Assembly (NCBI GenBank): GCA_937884975.1
Contig: CAKZZS010000033.1
Coordinates: 1-64,000 of the forward strand
Source: an uncultured Clostridia bacterium
Lineage (GTDB): Bacteria; Bacillota; Clostridia; Oscillospirales; Acutalibacteraceae
Reading direction: 5' to 3'
DNA: 64,000 nucleotides
Shown here: piece by piece, positions 8,810 through 17,249 of the stretch
Numbering within the stretch: position 1 is the first letter of the stretch
Layout: each line of letters opens with the position of its first letter
Program-made: the position numbers and the translations under genes
The notes under the pieces: model-generated
Told to the model about the DNA's origin: nothing
The model's database searches: none
Seen by the model: the letters and a program-made list of their open reading frames with translations, nothing else

Positions 8810-8947
8810 TGCAAATAAAGAAGAAACGAATTCCGTTCCTCACCTGCCGGCGAAGGCTGTCGGGTCAATACAGACAGAAATGTCGGTCGTATTGTGTAAA
8901 CGGGCTTCGTTTGCGCAATTTTTTTATTTTTACCATTTTCAAAAGGA
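8810..8947 (+). promoter_or_regulatory. infC leader RNA, probable L20-type autoregulatory leader
   Basis: Two mutually exclusive folds are visible. CAATAC (8866-8871) can pair with GTATTG (8889-8894), stabilised by GACA/TGTC (8873-8876 with 8881-8884). Alternatively 8891-8902 pairs with 8908-8919 to make an intrinsic terminator. In Bacillus the same operon is repressed by L20 binding its leader and promoting termination, and the architecture here fits that mechanism. The assignment as an L20 leader is by analogy; I did not match a covariance model. Confidence 0.7.
8891..8925 (+). terminator. Attenuator terminator in the infC leader
   Basis: A 12-bp stem (8891-8902 with 8908-8919, two G-T pairs) with a GGCTT loop, followed by seven T (8919-8925). 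It stands before the coding region, as expected of an attenuator. Confidence 0.8.
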
Positions 8948-8956
8948 GTGTTTTGT

Positions 8957-9475
8957 ATCAGCACCAAAGAATGCCAGATCAATGAGGCAATTCGCGACAA
9001 GGAAATCCGCGTCATTCTTGACACAGGCGAACAGCTTGGAATAATGTCCGCAAAGGACGCGCTCAAGGAGGCCCAGAAGCGTGAGCTTGACTTAGTTAAG
9101 ATCGCACCTCAGGCTACGCCGCCCGTATGCAAGATTATGAACTACGGCAAATACAAATTCGACCAGGCAAAGAGAGAAAAGGAAAACCGTAAAAATCAGC
9201 GCATAGTCGAAATTAAGGAAATCCGCCTTTCGCTTAACATTGACACGCACGACTTTGAAACTAAAGCAAAACATGCCGAGCGCTTCCTCAAGGACGGCAA
9301 CAAGGTTAAGGTTTCCATCCGCTTCAGGGGACGCGAAATGGCGCATCCGGAAATCGGTATTGCAAGTATGGAAAAATTTGCCCAAAGGTGCGAAGAATTT
9401 GCAACAGTCGAAAAGGCGGCAAAGCTTGAAGGCCGTCAGATGTTGATGTTCTTAAGTCCGAAAGCAAGTAAATAA
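8957..9475 (+). CDS. infC: Translation initiation factor IF-3, AUC start
   Basis: A 172-residue IF-3, which binds the 30S subunit, proofreads start codons and prevents premature 50S joining. The two-domain family signature is complete: QINEAIRDKEIRVI at the N-terminus, a Lys/Arg-rich linker and a C-terminal domain with FRGREMAHPE. The N-terminal family residues begin ISTKE, encoded by ATC at 8957. AAGGAG (8943-8948) is 8 bases upstream of that ATC, the ideal distance. The in-frame GTG at 8948 lies within the Shine-Dalgarno itself and cannot be used. AUU is the known infC start in E. coli and Bacillus, where it lets IF-3 repress its own translation; AUC here implies the same feedback. Confidence 0.9.
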   Translation: MSTKECQINEAIRDKEIRVILDTGEQLGIMSAKDALKEAQKRELDLVKIAPQATPPVCKIMNYGKYKFDQAKREKENRKNQRIVEIKEIRLSLNIDTHDFETKAKHAERFLKDGNKVKVSIRFRGREMAHPEIGIASMEKFAQRCEEFATVEKAAKLEGRQMLMFLSPKASK

Positions 9476-9490
9476 CAGGAGGAAATTAAG

Positions 9491-9688
9491 ATGCCTAAAA
9501 TCAAAACTCACAGCGGCGCAAAGAAGCGCTTTAAACTGTCCAAGAACGGCAAGCCCATTCGCGCGCATGCCTACAAGTCACACATCCTTAACAAGAAGTC
9601 CACAAAGAGAAAGAGAAATCTTCGTAAGACAAGCGTTGCGGACAAAACAAACCAGAGACAGATTAAACGTCTTGTTCCTTACAAATAA
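9491..9688 (+). CDS. rpmI: 50S ribosomal protein L35
   Basis: A 65-residue, strongly basic protein of the large subunit. The family opening MPKIKTHSGAKKRFK and the central HILNKKSTKRKRNLR are present and the length is typical. AGGAGG (9478-9483) lies 7 bases upstream of the ATG. It sits 15 bases after infC and before rplT in the standard infC-rpmI-rplT order, so it shares the leader control upstream of infC. Confidence 0.98.
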   Translation: MPKIKTHSGAKKRFKLSKNGKPIRAHAYKSHILNKKSTKRKRNLRKTSVADKTNQRQIKRLVPYK

Positions 9689-9726
9689 TTCGGGACTCAT
9701 TTTATTTAAACAGGAGGTAACTTAAC

Positions 9727-10083
9727 ATGGCACGTGTAAAAGGTGCGATGATGACTCGCAAAAGAAGAAATAAAACATTAAAGCTTGCCAAGGGCTACTA
9801 CGGCTCAAAGAGCAGACTTTTTAAGACTGCAAAGCAGGCTGTTATGAAGAGCGGTAACTACGCTTATATCGGCAGAAAGCAGAAGAAGAGAGATTTCAGA
9901 AAGCTCTGGATTACAAGAATTTCCGCAGCTTGCAAAATGAACGGTATGAATTACTCAACCTTCATCAACGGACTTAAAAAGGCTGAAATCGACCTTAACC
10001 GTAAAATGCTTTCCGAAATCGCAATTTCGGATCCCGAGGGCTTCACGGCTCTTACAGAGCAGGCAAAGGCAGCTCTTAAATAA
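9727..10083 (+). CDS. rplT: 50S ribosomal protein L20
   Basis: A 118-residue 23S rRNA-binding assembly protein. Recognisable segments are MARVKGAMMTRKRRNK at the N-terminus, YYGSKSRLFKTAKQ and the central WITRISAACKMNGMNYS. In Firmicutes and Enterobacteria L20 is also the repressor of its own operon, matching the leader upstream of infC. AGGAGG stands 9 bases before the start. The gene is last in the operon and is followed directly by a terminator. Confidence 0.98.
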   Translation: MARVKGAMMTRKRRNKTLKLAKGYYGSKSRLFKTAKQAVMKSGNYAYIGRKQKKRDFRKLWITRISAACKMNGMNYSTFINGLKKAEIDLNRKMLSEIAISDPEGFTALTEQAKAALK

Positions 10084-10096
10084 GCTATAATTTTAT

Positions 10097-10134
10097 TTTC
10101 ACGCTTGAGTACGGACTCAGGCGTGAAACTTTTT
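10097..10134 (+). terminator. Terminator after rplT
   Basis: TTTCACGCTTGAGT and ACTCAGGCGTGAAA form a near-perfect stem with an ACGG loop, followed by CTTTTT. It separates the ribosomal operon from the next gene, 12 bases on. Confidence 0.85.
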
Positions 10135-10145
10135 AATGAATACTT

Positions 10146-10922
10146 ATGGAAAAAATAACAAGCAGGACCAATGAAAAAATCAAACGTTTTTTAAAGCTTT
10201 CCGCGTCCTCCTCTTTCAGGCGCGAGCAGTCCCTTTATACCCTTGAGGGCGCAAGGCTCTGCTTTGACGCGCTCTTAAGCGGAGAGGAGTTTTCGGAATT
10301 TTATTTTACCGAAAGGGCAAGGGAAAAGTTTACCCGTCAGGTTGATGAAATTCTTAAAAACACTCAAAATTGCTTTTTAATAAGCGAAGAGGTTGCGGAT
10401 AAGCTTTCGTCAACAGCGTCTTCGCAGGGGTTGTTTGCAATTATTAAGCAAAGACAAATTCCCCTTGCATTTGACACTCAACTCTGTTATATTGCTCTTG
10501 ACGGCATTCAGGACCCTGCAAATCTCGGCGCGCTTTCAAGAACCGCCGAGGCGCTGGGCGTAAACGGACTGATTTTATATAACTGCTGCGACATTTATAA
10601 CCCGAAGGCGCTTCGCGCTTCAATGGGCGCGTTCTTCAGGCTTCCGGTTATGTTTACGGACGATTTGCCGTTATTGCTTAAAAATAAGGCAATTGAAGGA
10701 ATGCTGACGGTTGCGGCGGTGCCCGACCGTGACAGCGAGGATATTACAAAGCTTGATTTTTCCTCGGGCGTGATTACGGTTATCGGTAACGAGGGAAACG
10801 GCGTGTCACAGAGCGTTATAAACGCCTGTATGAAAAAGGCGGTTATTCCTATGAAGGGCAGGGCGGAAAGCCTTAACGCAGCGGCAGCCGGCGCAATAGT
10901 AATGTGGGAAATGATGAAATGA
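10146..10922 (+). CDS. TrmH/SpoU-family RNA 2'-O-methyltransferase
   Basis: A 258-residue SPOUT-class enzyme that transfers methyl from SAM to a ribose 2'-OH of rRNA or tRNA. An N-terminal substrate-binding domain (about 1-100) precedes the knotted catalytic domain. The three SpoU motifs are visible: LDGIQDPANLGALSRTAEALG (motif 1), VIGNEGNGVS (motif 2) and KGRAESLNAAAAGAIVMWE (motif 3). The position after rplT resembles the Firmicutes ysgA-type gene beside infC-rpmI-rplT. The target nucleotide is unknown. Its stop overlaps the dprA start (ATGA). Confidence 0.92.
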   Translation: MEKITSRTNEKIKRFLKLSASSSFRREQSLYTLEGARLCFDALLSGEEFSEFYFTERAREKFTRQVDEILKNTQNCFLISEEVADKLSSTASSQGLFAIIKQRQIPLAFDTQLCYIALDGIQDPANLGALSRTAEALGVNGLILYNCCDIYNPKALRASMGAFFRLPVMFTDDLPLLLKNKAIEGMLTVAAVPDRDSEDITKLDFSSGVITVIGNEGNGVSQSVINACMKKAVIPMKGRAESLNAAAAGAIVMWEMMK

Positions 10923-12094
10923 CTGAATATTGGATATGGCTTTCGCGCACTCTCGGAGCAGGTGCCGGAATCGGTGATTTAATTGCATATTTCGGCTCTG
11001 CGCGCGATATGTATGAGGCAGGAAGCAATGAGTGGCGGCTTTCGGGACTGCTTACAAAAAAGCAGGTTGAAAACCTTAAAAAATTCAGTCCCTCGCAGTC
11101 AGCGGATATCTACAAAATCTGTGAAAAGAACCGCTGGCACATTGTCACCCCGTCAAGCTCCTTTTACCCGACTCTTCTTCTGGAGCTTCCCGATATGCCT
11201 GCCGCGCTTTTTGTTGAGGGTGACTGCAACGCGCTTAAAAGCAGGGTGAATATTGCTTTTGTCGGAACGAGGAAGGCCTCCCTTTACAGTAAGAAAATAG
11301 CCTATTCCCTCTCTTACAGCATAAGCCGCGCAGGCGCAGTTATCGTAAGCGGCGGCGCGCTCGGAATAGACAGCGCTTCTCACGAGGGCGCGTTGAGAGC
11401 AGGCGGAAAAACCGTTGCGGTTCTCGGCTGCGGACTCGGCACCGACTATCTTCAGGAGAATGCGGCTTTGAGAAATGAAATAGCCAAAAGCGGCGCGCTT
11501 GTGAGTGAATTTCTGCCGTTTGCCCCTGCTTCAAAATACACCTTCCCTATAAGGAACCGTATTATTTCGGGTATGTCCGCAGGTACGGTTGTAATAGAAG
11601 CCGGGGAGAGAAGCGGTTCCCTTATAACCGCAAATCTTGCCCTGTCCCAGGGCAGGGAGGTTTTTGCCGTTCCGGGCGACCTTACAAGCTCCGCGTATAC
11701 GGGTACCAATAACCTTATCCGTGACGGCTGTATTCCCGTGTTTGAAGCAAAGGATATAGTAAGACCTTTCAAATTTGTCTATCCAGAATTTAAGCTTCAG
11801 GATGAGGACGCTTTGCTGTTTGAGCCGCTTACGGACGAAAGTGAAAAAAGCGAAAAAGCTCCCGTAAGGGATGAAAAAACAAATGAAGCTCAACCCGTAG
11901 TTAAAAGGACTGACGTTGCGCTTTCCCAAAATGCAAAAAAGGTTTATGACGTCTTCGGTCAAACGCCTTTACATATTGATGAAATAACCGAAAAAAGCGC
12001 TCTTTCCTCTGCGCAGGTGCTTGCCGCGTTGACGGAGCTTGAGCTTAACGGACTCATAGCGCTTGAAAACGGAAGAAAATACAAAATTATTTAA
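10919..12094 (+). CDS. dprA: DNA processing protein DprA
   Basis: A 391-residue protein that loads RecA on incoming single-stranded DNA in natural transformation and is widespread also in bacteria not known to transform. It has a SAM-like N-terminus, the Rossmann-type core with FVGTRKAS, VSGGALGIDSASHEGAL, AVLGCGLG and FPIRNRIISGMSAGTVVIEA, and a C-terminal winged helix (about 325-391). The ATG at 10919 is chosen because it overlaps the upstream stop as ATGA; a GTG at 10904 would add five residues. A charged linker separates core and winged helix. topA follows, as in many Firmicutes. Confidence 0.95.
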   Translation: MTEYWIWLSRTLGAGAGIGDLIAYFGSARDMYEAGSNEWRLSGLLTKKQVENLKKFSPSQSADIYKICEKNRWHIVTPSSSFYPTLLLELPDMPAALFVEGDCNALKSRVNIAFVGTRKASLYSKKIAYSLSYSISRAGAVIVSGGALGIDSASHEGALRAGGKTVAVLGCGLGTDYLQENAALRNEIAKSGALVSEFLPFAPASKYTFPIRNRIISGMSAGTVVIEAGERSGSLITANLALSQGREVFAVPGDLTSSAYTGTNNLIRDGCIPVFEAKDIVRPFKFVYPEFKLQDEDALLFEPLTDESEKSEKAPVRDEKTNEAQPVVKRTDVALSQNAKKVYDVFGQTPLHIDEITEKSALSSAQVLAALTELELNGLIALENGRKYKII

Positions 12095-12111
12095 AAGGAC
12101 GGTGGATTACT

Positions 12112-14232
12112 TTGTCAAATTTAGTAATCGTTGAGTCGCCTGCAAAGGCAAGAGTAATAAAGAAATATCTCGGCAACGGCTTCGAGGTTGTCGCCTCCAT
12201 GGGACACATAAGGGATTTGCCTGCCGCAAAGCTGAGCGTTGATATTAAAAACGATTTTGCCCCTAAATATGCGGTAATAAAGGGAAAGGAAAAGCTTGTC
12301 AAGGAGCTTAAGTCACTTGCCGAAAACAGCGAAAAGGTTTATCTCGCAGCCGACCCCGACCGTGAGGGAGAGGCGATTTCCTGGCACCTTGCAACTCTTC
12401 TTGACCTTGATATGAATGACGATATAAGAGTCAAGTTCAATGAGATAAACAAGACCTGCGTTGAAAACGGTCTTAAAAATCCCGAAAAAATTGACATCGA
12501 CCTTGTTAATGCCCAGCAGGCAAGACGTATCCTTGACCGAATCGTGGGTTATAAATTGAGCCCCTTTGTATCCCAGAAAATCCGCAGAGGACTTTCCGCA
12601 GGCAGAGTTCAGTCTGTCGCGGTAAGACTCATTGTTGACAGGGAAAACGAAATCAGAGCCTTTGTTCCCGAGGAGTACTGGACGGTTGAGGCTTCGCTTA
12701 TTGCGCCTTCTTCAAAGCGCGCGTTCACCGCTCTTCTTACAGCCGATGAAAACGGCAAGGTAAAAATCACCTCAAAGGAACAGAGCGACAAATATCTTAA
12801 CCGTCTTGACAATGCAAACTATGTTGCCGACAGCGTAAAGAGGGGAACAAGAAAGAAAAAACCCGCTCCTCCGTTTACTACCTCCACTCTTCAGCAGGAG
12901 GCTTCGCGCAGGCTCAATTTCCAGTCCTACCGCACAATGAAGGTTGCGCAGGAGCTTTATGAAGGTATGGATATCCAGGGCTACGGCACAATGGGTCTTA
13001 TTACCTATATGAGAACCGATTCGCTTCGAATTTCCGAGGAAGCAAGAAAAGCCGGAAACGATTATATCCTTTCCGTTTACGGCGACAAATATCTTCCCGA
13101 AAAGCCGAGGTATTATAAGTCAAGAGCCAACGCGCAGGACGGCCATGAAGCCATCCGTCCGACAACCCCGTCCCTTTCTCCCGATAAGGTAAAGGGCAGT
13201 CTTTCAACCGAGCAGTACAAATTATATAAGCTTATCTGGGAAAGATTTATTTCTTCCCTTATGGCGGACTGCGTACAGAATACCGTAAAGGCTGAAATCA
13301 AGGCTTCAAAGGGCGACGCAAAGGAATACTGCATCTTCACTGCAAACGGCTATTCCGTTAAATTTGACGGCTTTACCGCTCTTTACGAAACCATGAGCGA
13401 CGAGGACGAAGAAAACGGCGGAAAATTGCCGACATTTGAAGACGGCGACACGCTTAAGCTCAAGGAGCTTGGCGGAAACCAGCATTTCACACAGCCTCCG
13501 GCAAGATATACCGAGTCCTCGCTTATCAAAACGCTTGAGGAAACGGGAATCGGAAGACCCAGCACATACGCCTCGATTATTTCGACAATTACCTCACGTT
13601 CCTATGTAAAGCGTGAAAAGAAAACTCTTTATCCGACTGAGCTCGGCGAAGCTACCACAAAGCTTTTAAAGGAGCATTTCCCGAAGATAGTTAATACAAA
13701 ATTCACCGCTTCAATGGAAAGTCAGCTTGACTCGGTTGAAGAGGGCGACGTGGATTATATCCAGATGCTTCACACCTTCTATGATGATTTTGACGCTATA
13801 ATGCAGAAGGCGAAGGACGACACCCAGGGCGTTAAAATTGCGCTTAAGGAGGATGAAACAGACATTCCTTGTGACAAGTGCGGAAGAATGATGGTAATTA
13901 AAACGGGAAGATTCGGACGCTTCCTTGCATGCCCCGGCTATCCCGAATGTAAAAATACAAAGCCGCTTGTCGTTGAAACGAATGCGAAATGCCCGGTTTG
14001 CGGCAGTAAGGTTATTGAAAAGAAGTCGAGAAAGGGCTACACCTTCTTCGGTTGCTCAAATTATCCCGAGTGTAACTTTATGACCTGGGATAAACCTACG
14101 GACGAAATTTGTCCAGAATGCGGAAAATCACTCTTTAAGCGTACGGGCGGAAAGCTTGTCTGCCTTAACGAGGGCTGCGGCTTTGAAAAAAAGGCTGAAA
14201 GAAAAAGAAAGACAAAGGCAACCGATAAATGA
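12112..14232 (+). CDS. topA: DNA topoisomerase I
   Basis: A 706-residue type IA topoisomerase relaxing negative supercoils. The N-terminal TOPRIM domain has the E of IVESPAKA and DPDREGEAISWH. The active-site tyrosine is Y299 in ITYMRTDSLR. The C-terminus carries three four-cysteine zinc ribbons (CDKCG...CPGYPEC, CPVCG...CSNYPEC, CPECG...CLNEGC). The start is TTG at 12112, with AAAGGACGGTGG upstream and the protein opening at the conserved LVIVESPAKA. Its last bases overlap trmFO (ATGA). The dprA-topA-trmFO order is conserved in Firmicutes. Confidence 0.97.
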   Translation: MSNLVIVESPAKARVIKKYLGNGFEVVASMGHIRDLPAAKLSVDIKNDFAPKYAVIKGKEKLVKELKSLAENSEKVYLAADPDREGEAISWHLATLLDLDMNDDIRVKFNEINKTCVENGLKNPEKIDIDLVNAQQARRILDRIVGYKLSPFVSQKIRRGLSAGRVQSVAVRLIVDRENEIRAFVPEEYWTVEASLIAPSSKRAFTALLTADENGKVKITSKEQSDKYLNRLDNANYVADSVKRGTRKKKPAPPFTTSTLQQEASRRLNFQSYRTMKVAQELYEGMDIQGYGTMGLITYMRTDSLRISEEARKAGNDYILSVYGDKYLPEKPRYYKSRANAQDGHEAIRPTTPSLSPDKVKGSLSTEQYKLYKLIWERFISSLMADCVQNTVKAEIKASKGDAKEYCIFTANGYSVKFDGFTALYETMSDEDEENGGKLPTFEDGDTLKLKELGGNQHFTQPPARYTESSLIKTLEETGIGRPSTYASIISTITSRSYVKREKKTLYPTELGEATTKLLKEHFPKIVNTKFTASMESQLDSVEEGDVDYIQMLHTFYDDFDAIMQKAKDDTQGVKIALKEDETDIPCDKCGRMMVIKTGRFGRFLACPGYPECKNTKPLVVETNAKCPVCGSKVIEKKSRKGYTFFGCSNYPECNFMTWDKPTDEICPECGKSLFKRTGGKLVCLNEGCGFEKKAERKRKTKATDK

Positions 14233-15545
14233 AAACGGTAGCTGTTATCGGAGCAGGTCTTGCAGGCGTTGAAGCGGCAAATCAGCTTGCAAAAAGGGGA
14301 ATAAGAGTCCGCCTTTTTGAAATGAAGCCGAAAAAGTTTTCGCCGGCGCATAAGAGCGAAAATTTTGCGGAGCTTGTATGCTCAAATTCGCTTAAGGCGT
14401 CGAGGCTTAACTCCTCTGCAGGTCTTTTAAAGCACGAAATGAAAACTCTCGGCTCACTTGTGATGGAGTCAGCCGAAAGATATTCGGTGCCTGCAGGCGG
14501 CGCTCTGGCGGTCGACAGAGACCTGTTTTCGGAATATATAACGGAAAAAATAAAACAAAATCCCCTTATTGAGATTATCAATGAGGAGGTGACCTCTCTG
14601 CCTGAAGCGGACGCGGTTATTATTGCCGCAGGGCCGCTTGCGTCGGAGGGTCTTATCAATGCAATAAAGCCCCTGACGGGTCAGGGACTCTCGTTTTTTG
14701 ACGCGGCAGCGCCGATAATAACCAGAGAAAGCGTGGATATGTCCGCGGCTTTCCTTGCTTCCCGTTATGAACGCGGCGGTGACGACTATATCAACTGTCC
14801 GATGAATAAAGAGGAGTACGAGCGTTTTTATGAAGAAATAACCAAAGCCGAACGCGCCCCGACTCACTCCTTTGACGAAAGGAAAGACGTCTATGAGGGC
14901 TGTATGCCGATAGAAGCTCTCGCTTCACGCGGAAAGGACACAATGCGCTACGGCCCGTTAAAGCCCGTCGGACTTGTTGACCCAAGGACCGGACACAGAC
15001 CCTGGGCAAATCTTCAGCTTCGAAAGGAGAACGCCGAGGGGACGCTTTTAAATCTTGTCGGTTTCCAGACTAACCTTAAATTCGGCGAACAAAAACGTGT
15101 GTTTTCACTTTTCCCTGCGCTTAAAAACGCGGAATTTGTAAGGTACGGCGTAATGCACCGCAACACCTTTATCGATTCGCCAAGGCTTCTCAATTCCGAC
15201 TTCTCTTTGAATGCTGACCGAAAAATCTTCTTTGCAGGTCAGATTACGGGCGTTGAGGGCTATACCGAATCTGCCGCGAGCGGAATAATGGCAGGCATTA
15301 ACGCTTGCCGTCTGCTTGAGGGAAAGGAAACCCTGACCTTACCGAAAACGAATATTCTCGGAGCTTTGGCAAGGTATATCAGCGACGAAACCGTGAAGGA
15401 TTTTCAGCCGATGGGAGCTAATTTCGGAATTCTTCCACCCCTTGAAAATAAAATCCGCGACAAGCAGGAAAGATATATGAAAATTGCCGAAAGAGGCGTA
15501 GAGGACCTTGAAAAATTCCTCAAGGAAAATGACGTTACAGCATAA
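14229..15545 (+). CDS. trmFO: Methylenetetrahydrofolate-tRNA-(uracil-5-)-methyltransferase
   Basis: A 438-residue flavoprotein that makes m5U54 in the T-loop of tRNA using methylenetetrahydrofolate and FADH2. The N-terminal dinucleotide-binding motif VIGAGLAGVEAA is at residues 5-16. The family segments ELVCSNSLKA, PAGGALAVDRD, CPMNKEEYE and FAGQITGVEGYTESAASG are present. Length matches the family (about 435-440). It is translationally coupled to topA through a 4-base overlap. Confidence 0.97.
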   Translation: MKTVAVIGAGLAGVEAANQLAKRGIRVRLFEMKPKKFSPAHKSENFAELVCSNSLKASRLNSSAGLLKHEMKTLGSLVMESAERYSVPAGGALAVDRDLFSEYITEKIKQNPLIEIINEEVTSLPEADAVIIAAGPLASEGLINAIKPLTGQGLSFFDAAAPIITRESVDMSAAFLASRYERGGDDYINCPMNKEEYERFYEEITKAERAPTHSFDERKDVYEGCMPIEALASRGKDTMRYGPLKPVGLVDPRTGHRPWANLQLRKENAEGTLLNLVGFQTNLKFGEQKRVFSLFPALKNAEFVRYGVMHRNTFIDSPRLLNSDFSLNADRKIFFAGQITGVEGYTESAASGIMAGINACRLLEGKETLTLPKTNILGALARYISDETVKDFQPMGANFGILPPLENKIRDKQERYMKIAERGVEDLEKFLKENDVTA

Positions 15546-15547
15546 TC

Positions 15548-15561
15548 GGTTCGCGTGAACC
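15548..15561 (+). other. Small hairpin between trmFO and rnc
   Basis: GGTTCGCGTGAACC makes a 5-bp stem with a four-base loop and no T-run. It is too weak to call a terminator and may mark a processing point in the operon mRNA, which for rnc would be notable because RNase III often cuts its own leader. Confidence 0.3.
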
Positions 15562-15585
15562 TATTTATAAAAACGGTGACAAAAA

Positions 15586-16254
15586 ATGACTGAACTTGAA
15601 AAAATTATCGGTTACAAATTCAATAACAGCGAGCTTTTAAAAACGGCTCTGACACACTCTTCGTATGCAAATGAGCATTCGGATTATTTTCACTGCAATG
15701 AAAGGCTGGAATTTCTCGGAGACTCTGTGCTCGGCTTTATCACGGCGGAGTATATCTACCGTGAATTTTCCCATCTGCCCGAGGGCGAGCTTACCAAAAA
15801 GAGGGCGTATGCCGTGTGTGAGACCACGCTTGCGGAGTTTGCAAATGAAATATCACTCGGCACGTTTCTGCTTCTCGGAAACGGCGAAAAGCATACGGGC
15901 GGCGACAAAAGACCGTCCATTCTTTCCGACGCGTTTGAAGCTCTCATAGCTGCAATTTACCTTGACGGCGGAATTGAAAACGCAAAGAAATTCGTACTTT
16001 CCTTTGTTTCAAATGCGGTTAAGGAAAAGCCGCAGTTCAAGGATTACAAGACCACCCTGCAGGAGGTTATTCAGCAAAATCCCGAGGAACAGCTTTCGTA
16101 TATCGTTACCGATGAAAGCGGCCCCGACCACGATAAATGCTTTACGGTCGAGGTGCACCTTAACAGCAACTGTATTGGTAAGGGCAAGGGCAGAAGCAAA
16201 AAGCAGGCGGAACAGAACGCCGCAAAGGAAGCATTGGAGTTGATGGGGCTTTGA
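15586..16254 (+). CDS. rnc: Ribonuclease III
   Basis: A 222-residue double-strand-specific endonuclease for rRNA processing and mRNA turnover. The RNase III signature NERLEFLGDSVL (38-49) supplies the metal-binding acidic residues, with the second acidic cluster around SDAFEALIAAIYLDGG. The C-terminal dsRNA-binding domain (about 150-222) begins DYKTTLQEVIQ. It is followed with overlap by a radical SAM gene, then smc and ftsY, the standard Firmicutes order. Confidence 0.97.
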   Translation: MTELEKIIGYKFNNSELLKTALTHSSYANEHSDYFHCNERLEFLGDSVLGFITAEYIYREFSHLPEGELTKKRAYAVCETTLAEFANEISLGTFLLLGNGEKHTGGDKRPSILSDAFEALIAAIYLDGGIENAKKFVLSFVSNAVKEKPQFKDYKTTLQEVIQQNPEEQLSYIVTDESGPDHDKCFTVEVHLNSNCIGKGKGRSKKQAEQNAAKEALELMGL

Positions 16255-17246
16255 AGCACCGAAATATTGCAATTTTTGTGCCGCACAACGGTTGTCCGTG
16301 TCAGTGCAGCTTTTGTAACCAGAAAATAATATCGGGAAAAGAAAACCAACCCTCAGCCGATTCCGTTAAGGATGCGGTGAGGGTTGCTCTTGCTTCAAAG
16401 GGCGAATATGAAAGAACCGAGCTTGCGTTTTTCGGCGGAAGCTTTACGGCAATTGACCGCGATTATATGGTTTCTCTGCTTGAAGCGGCTTATGAATTTG
16501 TCAGGGACGGAAGCCTTGACGGGATAAGAATTTCAACTCGTCCCGACGCAATTGACGGTGAAATAATAAGCATTTTAAAGAAATACGGCGTTACTGCGGT
16601 TGAACTTGGCGCCCAGAGTATGGATGACGAGGTTTTACTTTTAAACCGCCGCGGACATACCGTTAAGGACGTTGAAAATGCGTTTTACAGCCTGAAAAAC
16701 GCTGGGTTTGAGACGGGACTTCAGATGATGACGGGGCTTTACGGCTCGAATTACGAAAAGGACTTAAAAACTGCCGAAAGAATTATTTTTCTTCACCCCG
16801 ATACGGTAAGAATTTATCCGACCGTAGTGCTTAAGGGCACTTTCCTTGCCGAGCTGTATGAAAACGGCGTTTATAAGCCGATGACGCTTGACGAAACAGT
16901 CTCGCTTTGCGCAGATATTCTCCCGAAATTCAGAAAAAGCGGAATAAACGTCATAAGACTCGGGCTTCATTATTCTTCGGATGTTAAAGAAAACTTCCTC
17001 GCCGGCGGCTTCCATCCTGCCTTAATGGAGCTTGTCGAGGGTGAAATCTATCTTCGCGAAGCCTTAAAAATTCTTGAAAACTATCCAAAAAACAAACCGC
17101 TTACTCTTTTTGTCAACGAAAAAGAGCTTTCAAAGATGAAAGGACAGCAAAAAAGAAACGAAAAAATATTGATAAATCAAGGATTTTGTTGTAAAATAAA
17201 GGGAAATCTTTTTTTAGATAAGTATACAGTATTGGTTGAGGAATAA
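16251..17246 (+). CDS. Elp3-like radical SAM protein
   Basis: A 331-residue radical SAM enzyme with the [4Fe-4S] motif CPCQCSFC (C-x3-C-x2-C) near residue 15. Downstream motifs include FFGGSFTAID and ISTRPDAID, characteristic of Elp3/MiaB-related radical SAM domains. The acetyltransferase domain of true Elp3 is absent. Such stand-alone proteins are regularly found between rnc and smc in Clostridia, but their substrate is not established. The start is TTG at 16251, overlapping the rnc stop as TTGA with GGAG and GGGG upstream. The C-terminal 50 residues are Lys-rich. Confidence 0.85.
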   Translation: MKHRNIAIFVPHNGCPCQCSFCNQKIISGKENQPSADSVKDAVRVALASKGEYERTELAFFGGSFTAIDRDYMVSLLEAAYEFVRDGSLDGIRISTRPDAIDGEIISILKKYGVTAVELGAQSMDDEVLLLNRRGHTVKDVENAFYSLKNAGFETGLQMMTGLYGSNYEKDLKTAERIIFLHPDTVRIYPTVVLKGTFLAELYENGVYKPMTLDETVSLCADILPKFRKSGINVIRLGLHYSSDVKENFLAGGFHPALMELVEGEIYLREALKILENYPKNKPLTLFVNEKELSKMKGQQKRNEKILINQGFCCKIKGNLFLDKYTVLVEE

Positions 17247-17249
17247 TTT

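Noticed and set aside
8775..9044. ORFs of 89 and 65 codons across the infC promoter and leader
   Set aside because: They cover the promoter and attenuator hairpins and overlap infC, with no ribosome binding site or recognisable protein.
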